The position numbers were made by a program, and so were the translations under genes. Below, piece after piece: positions 61,901 to 64,000 of a DNA stretch of 64,000 bases. The DNA is from JAATFS01 sp037145635 (GTDB lineage Bacteria > Pseudomonadota > Gammaproteobacteria > Xanthomonadales > Xanthomonadaceae): contig JBBCXB010000005.1 in assembly GCA_037145635.1 (NCBI GenBank), positions 124,001 through 188,000 on the forward strand, read 5' to 3'. Under the pieces are notes generated by a model. The model saw only the letters and a list, made by a program, of their open reading frames with translations, was not told the DNA's origin and searched no databases. Numbering within the stretch: position 1 is the stretch's first letter; each line of letters starts with the position of its first letter.

Positions 61901-62677
61901 ATGGAAGAAATGAGACCGCCCCCGCGTTCGCGCACGATCTACCTGCTGCCGAACCTGTTCACCACCGCCGGGCTGTTCTCCGGCTTCTACGCGATCATCG
62001 CCGCGGCCAATGGCCAGTTCGTGCAGGCGAGCGTCGCCGTGTTCGTGGCGGCGCTGATGGACGGGCTCGACGGCCGCGTGGCGCGGCTGACCGGCACCAG
62101 CAGCGAGTTCGGCGTGCAGTACGACTCGCTCGCCGACCTGGTCAGCTTCGGCATGGCGCCGGCGCTGGTGATGTACCACTGGTCGCTGGCGTCGCTGAAG
62201 TTCGACGGCGAGGCGATGGGGCGCGTCGGCTGGGCCGCCGCGTTCCTGTACGCGGCGTGCGCGGCGCTGCGCCTGGCCCGCTTCAACACCCAGGTCGGCG
62301 TGGTCGACAAGCGCTGGTTCATCGGCCTGGCCAGCCCGGCCGCGGCCGGGCTGATGATGGCCTTCGTCTGGGCGTTCGCCGATGGCACCCTGGGCTGGAG
62401 CGGCGAGGAGCTGCGCTACCTGGCGCTGGCGGTCACGCTGGTGGCGGCGCTGCTGATGGTCAGCCGCATCCGCTTCTGGAGCTTCAAGGGCGGCGGCGAG
62501 AAGGGCCCGCGCGCCGACCGGGTACCGTTCCTGGCGCTGGCGCTGGCGCCGATCGTGATCGCGATTCTGGTGGTGGACCTGCCGCGGGTGCTGTTCGCGG
62601 TGGGCCTGGTGTATGCCGTGTCCGGCCCGTCGCTGTGGCTGTGGCGGCGCTGGCGCAAGGTGCCGGAGTCGACATGA
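61901..62677 (+). CDS. pssA: CDP-diacylglycerol-serine O-phosphatidyltransferase
   Basis: This 258-aa inner-membrane enzyme makes phosphatidylserine, the precursor of phosphatidylethanolamine. The CDP-alcohol phosphotransferase motif D-x2-DG-x2-AR-x8-G-x3-D-x3-D is complete: D54, D57-G58, A61-R62, G71, D75, D79. About seven membrane helices are present. This is the integral-membrane (subclass II) type, not the soluble PLD-like PssA of E. coli. The stop overlaps the next start by ATGA. Confidence 0.93.
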   Translation: MEEMRPPPRSRTIYLLPNLFTTAGLFSGFYAIIAAANGQFVQASVAVFVAALMDGLDGRVARLTGTSSEFGVQYDSLADLVSFGMAPALVMYHWSLASLKFDGEAMGRVGWAAAFLYAACAALRLARFNTQVGVVDKRWFIGLASPAAAGLMMAFVWAFADGTLGWSGEELRYLALAVTLVAALLMVSRIRFWSFKGGGEKGPRADRVPFLALALAPIVIAILVVDLPRVLFAVGLVYAVSGPSLWLWRRWRKVPEST

Positions 62678-63129
62678 GCGAGTCCGCGGCCGATCCGCTG
62701 TGGTCGGATCAGCAGGTGTCGTGGCTGCAGGCGCTGGGCCATACCGTGTATCTGGACCGCAGCCTGGAGCCGGAACCGGCCCCGGCACTGCGCGAACCGG
62801 CTCCCGGGCCGGTGCCGGCGGTCGCGCGCGAGCGCGGCCCGGCCGCCCCGCCGCGGACGCACGCCGTGGCGCCCGAGCCGCGCAGTGCGCTGCCGCGCGA
62901 CGAGCCGGCCGTGGCCGCGGCGCGGAGCGCGCCGGTACGGCGCAGCCGCGTGGGCCTGCCCGACCGGCTGCAGATGGCCCTGCTGCGCGCCTGTGGCCGC
63001 AATCCCGCCGATCCGCAGACCCAGCAGCTGATGGCGACGTGGCCGCTGGCGGAACTGCGCGGCAATCCCGCGGCCAAGCGCGCGTTGTGGCCGCAGTTGC
63101 GGGCGCTGCGACGCAAGGCCGCGCCGTGA
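62674..63129 (+). CDS. Hypothetical protein, possible DNA polymerase III psi-like subunit
   Basis: This is a 151-aa protein with no clear family. Residues 14-29 (QVSWLQALGHTVYLDR) resemble the short N-terminal chi-binding motif of HolD (pattern YLxxLGIxVWxxR). A long Pro/Ala/Arg-rich linker (30-90) is followed by a small helical domain (about 92-151: LPDRLQMALLRACGR, LMATWPLAEL). It overlaps rimI by GTGA; holD directly precedes rimI in E. coli and many gammaproteobacteria. Position plus the N-terminal motif suggest a diverged psi subunit, but this is inference. Confidence 0.6.
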   Translation: MSESAADPLWSDQQVSWLQALGHTVYLDRSLEPEPAPALREPAPGPVPAVARERGPAAPPRTHAVAPEPRSALPRDEPAVAAARSAPVRRSRVGLPDRLQMALLRACGRNPADPQTQQLMATWPLAELRGNPAAKRALWPQLRALRRKAAP

Positions 63130-63608
63130 GCGCGGTGAGTGCCCTGCCGCCGGCCCTGCTGCGGCCGCTGCGCGAGGCCGATCTGGACGCGGTGATGGAG
63201 ATCGAGCGCCGCGCCTATCCGTTCCCGTGGACGCGCGGGATCTTCCGCGACTGCCTGCAGGCCGGCTACCCGGGCTGGGCGATGGAGCAGGACGGGGCGC
63301 TGATCGGCTACGGCGTGGTCAGCCTGGCCGCCGACGAGGCGCACATCCTCAACGTCTGCATCGCGCCGGAACGGCAGTCGCAGGGGCATGGCCGGGTGCT
63401 GCTGCGCGCGCTGGTGAAGCTGGCCTGCGATCGCGGCGCACGCCGCGTCTTCCTCGAGGTGCGCCCGTCCAACACCTCGGCCGTCGCGCTCTACCACGCC
63501 GAGGGCTTCAACGAGATCGGCCGGCGCCCGCGCTACTACCCGGCGCACAACGGCCGCGAGGATGCGCTGGTGATGGCGATCGAACTGTCCTTCGAGGGTT
63601 TCTCCTAG
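63126..63608 (+). CDS. rimI: Ribosomal-protein-alanine N-acetyltransferase
   Basis: This 160-aa GNAT acetyltransferase acetylates the N-terminal Ala of ribosomal protein S18 and possibly other proteins. The acetyl-CoA loop is RQSQGHGRVLL (about 83-93), and RimI hallmarks are RAYPFPWTRGIFRDCL, HILNVCIAPE and FLEVRPSNTSAVALYHAEGF. The start is GTG 63126, fixed by its four-base overlap with the preceding stop. Confidence 0.92.
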   Translation: MSAVSALPPALLRPLREADLDAVMEIERRAYPFPWTRGIFRDCLQAGYPGWAMEQDGALIGYGVVSLAADEAHILNVCIAPERQSQGHGRVLLRALVKLACDRGARRVFLEVRPSNTSAVALYHAEGFNEIGRRPRYYPAHNGREDALVMAIELSFEGFS

Positions 63609-63641
63609 CGCCACGCCCCCGCGTCGCCGCCGGGCGCCGCG

Positions 63642-63712
63642 TGTCCCGCATCCTGTCCCGCGCTGGCGCGGCCTGTCCCGCGACCGCGCACCTGTCCCGT
63701 TCGGCTGTCCCG
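63642..63712 (+). repeat. Five copies of TGTCCCG in 71 non-coding bases
   Basis: TGTCCCG occurs at 63642, 63654, 63674, 63693 and 63706, four of five preceded by C and four followed by C. Spacings are 12, 20, 19 and 13. The cluster lies between rimI and the promoter region of the last gene (-10-like TATCAT at 63778-63783), so it could be a multi-site regulator-binding array or simple sequence drift. Confidence 0.6.
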
Positions 63713-63889
63713 CCCGCCGCGGCGTGACTGTGCGCGCAGTTCCGGGCACGCGGGCTTTCCTGCGTGCGCCCGCTCCCTATCATCGGTGCGACGGACGGGA
63801 CGGCGGCGCAAGGCGGGCGGCCCGGGAACAGGGGAAGACGGCCGACCACCGACGGTGGCGGCGACATCACTTTCTAGGATGGAACACCG

Positions 63890-64000
63890 ATGAAGCGGAC
63901 GAACACATCGAACACAGCACTCGCGTCCCTGGCGGCCCTGGTCGTGGGCACCTGCCTGGTCGCGGGAACGGCACAGGCCGATGCCTCGCTGGACGTGGCG
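63890..64000 (+). CDS. Exported protein, 5' end only
   Basis: Thirty-seven codons are present before the window ends. They encode a typical signal peptide: MKRTNTSNTALASLAALVV, a hydrophobic core, and a likely signal peptidase I site after AQA (about residue 30). AGGATGG lies 10 bases before the ATG. The mature protein is outside the window, so function is unknown. Confidence 0.6.
   Translation, partial: MKRTNTSNTALASLAALVVGTCLVAGTAQADASLDVA

Overview
The window is a chromosomal segment of a very GC-rich gammaproteobacterium, almost certainly a member of the Xanthomonadaceae (Luteimonas/Lysobacter/Pseudoxanthomonas/Xanthomonas group). The evidence is a xanA/xanB-type phosphomannomutase (448 aa) and mannose-1-phosphate guanylyltransferase (467 aa), a CoA-transferase pair of the lpsI/lpsJ kind next to them, a pilU-type motor, and an O-antigen locus lying between a cystathionine gamma-lyase/synthase gene (metB) and etfA. 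That flank pair is the classic Xanthomonas LPS locus. The genus cannot be fixed from sequence alone. I saw no tRNA, rRNA, CRISPR array, insertion sequence or prophage.

Layout. 1-4.5 kb: the end of dinB, gph, and a Fur-controlled catecholate-siderophore receptor with an IroE-type periplasmic esterase. 4.5-7.2 kb: a TfoX C-terminal-domain protein, free methionine sulfoxide reductase, bioD, a phasin, queD. 7.4-12.4 kb: a second TonB receptor and a GCPII-like M28 peptidase. 12.5-21 kb: rhlE, FAH and maiA (end of tyrosine catabolism), pilU, a DUF4398/OmpA-like pair, a YdcH-like small protein behind a long structured leader, then cystathionine beta-synthase and metB.

22.0-38.5 kb is the variable surface-polysaccharide region, with visibly more AT-rich codons from 22 to 31 kb. 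It encodes a Wzm/Wzt exporter whose ATPase carries an extra C-terminal glycan-recognition-type domain, an acetyltransferase, a 1018-aa methyltransferase/coiled-coil/GT2 protein, a GT4 enzyme, a small lipoprotein and a GT-C-like membrane protein. On the opposite strand is a tightly overlapping operon that looks like a complete polyprenyl-phosphoryl-D-arabinose pathway: HAD-UbiA fusion, DprE1-like oxidase, DprE2-like reductase, plus an epimerase, an FAD oxidoreductase and a GtrA protein. An YbhN-like flippase-family protein lies between it and etfBA.

40.4-48.3 kb supplies nucleotide sugars: rmlBACD (dTDP-L-rhamnose), xanB/xanA (GDP-mannose, phosphohexoses) and the CoA-transferase pair. A 941-aa RgpF/HAD protein and ETF:ubiquinone oxidoreductase follow, then alkB, a four-gene Mla/Pqi-like lipid transporter, a ThrE-type exporter, an H-NS-like protein, proS, a DUF4124 protein, pssA, a small gene that may be a diverged holD, rimI, and the start of a secreted protein.

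The signals most worth following are the mycobacterial-style D-arabinose lipid-donor operon inside the O-antigen locus, the methyltransferase/coiled-coil/GT2 protein paired with a Wzt that has a C-terminal domain, and a tandem hairpin after the phasin gene in which both loops are the same anti-Shine-Dalgarno octamer.
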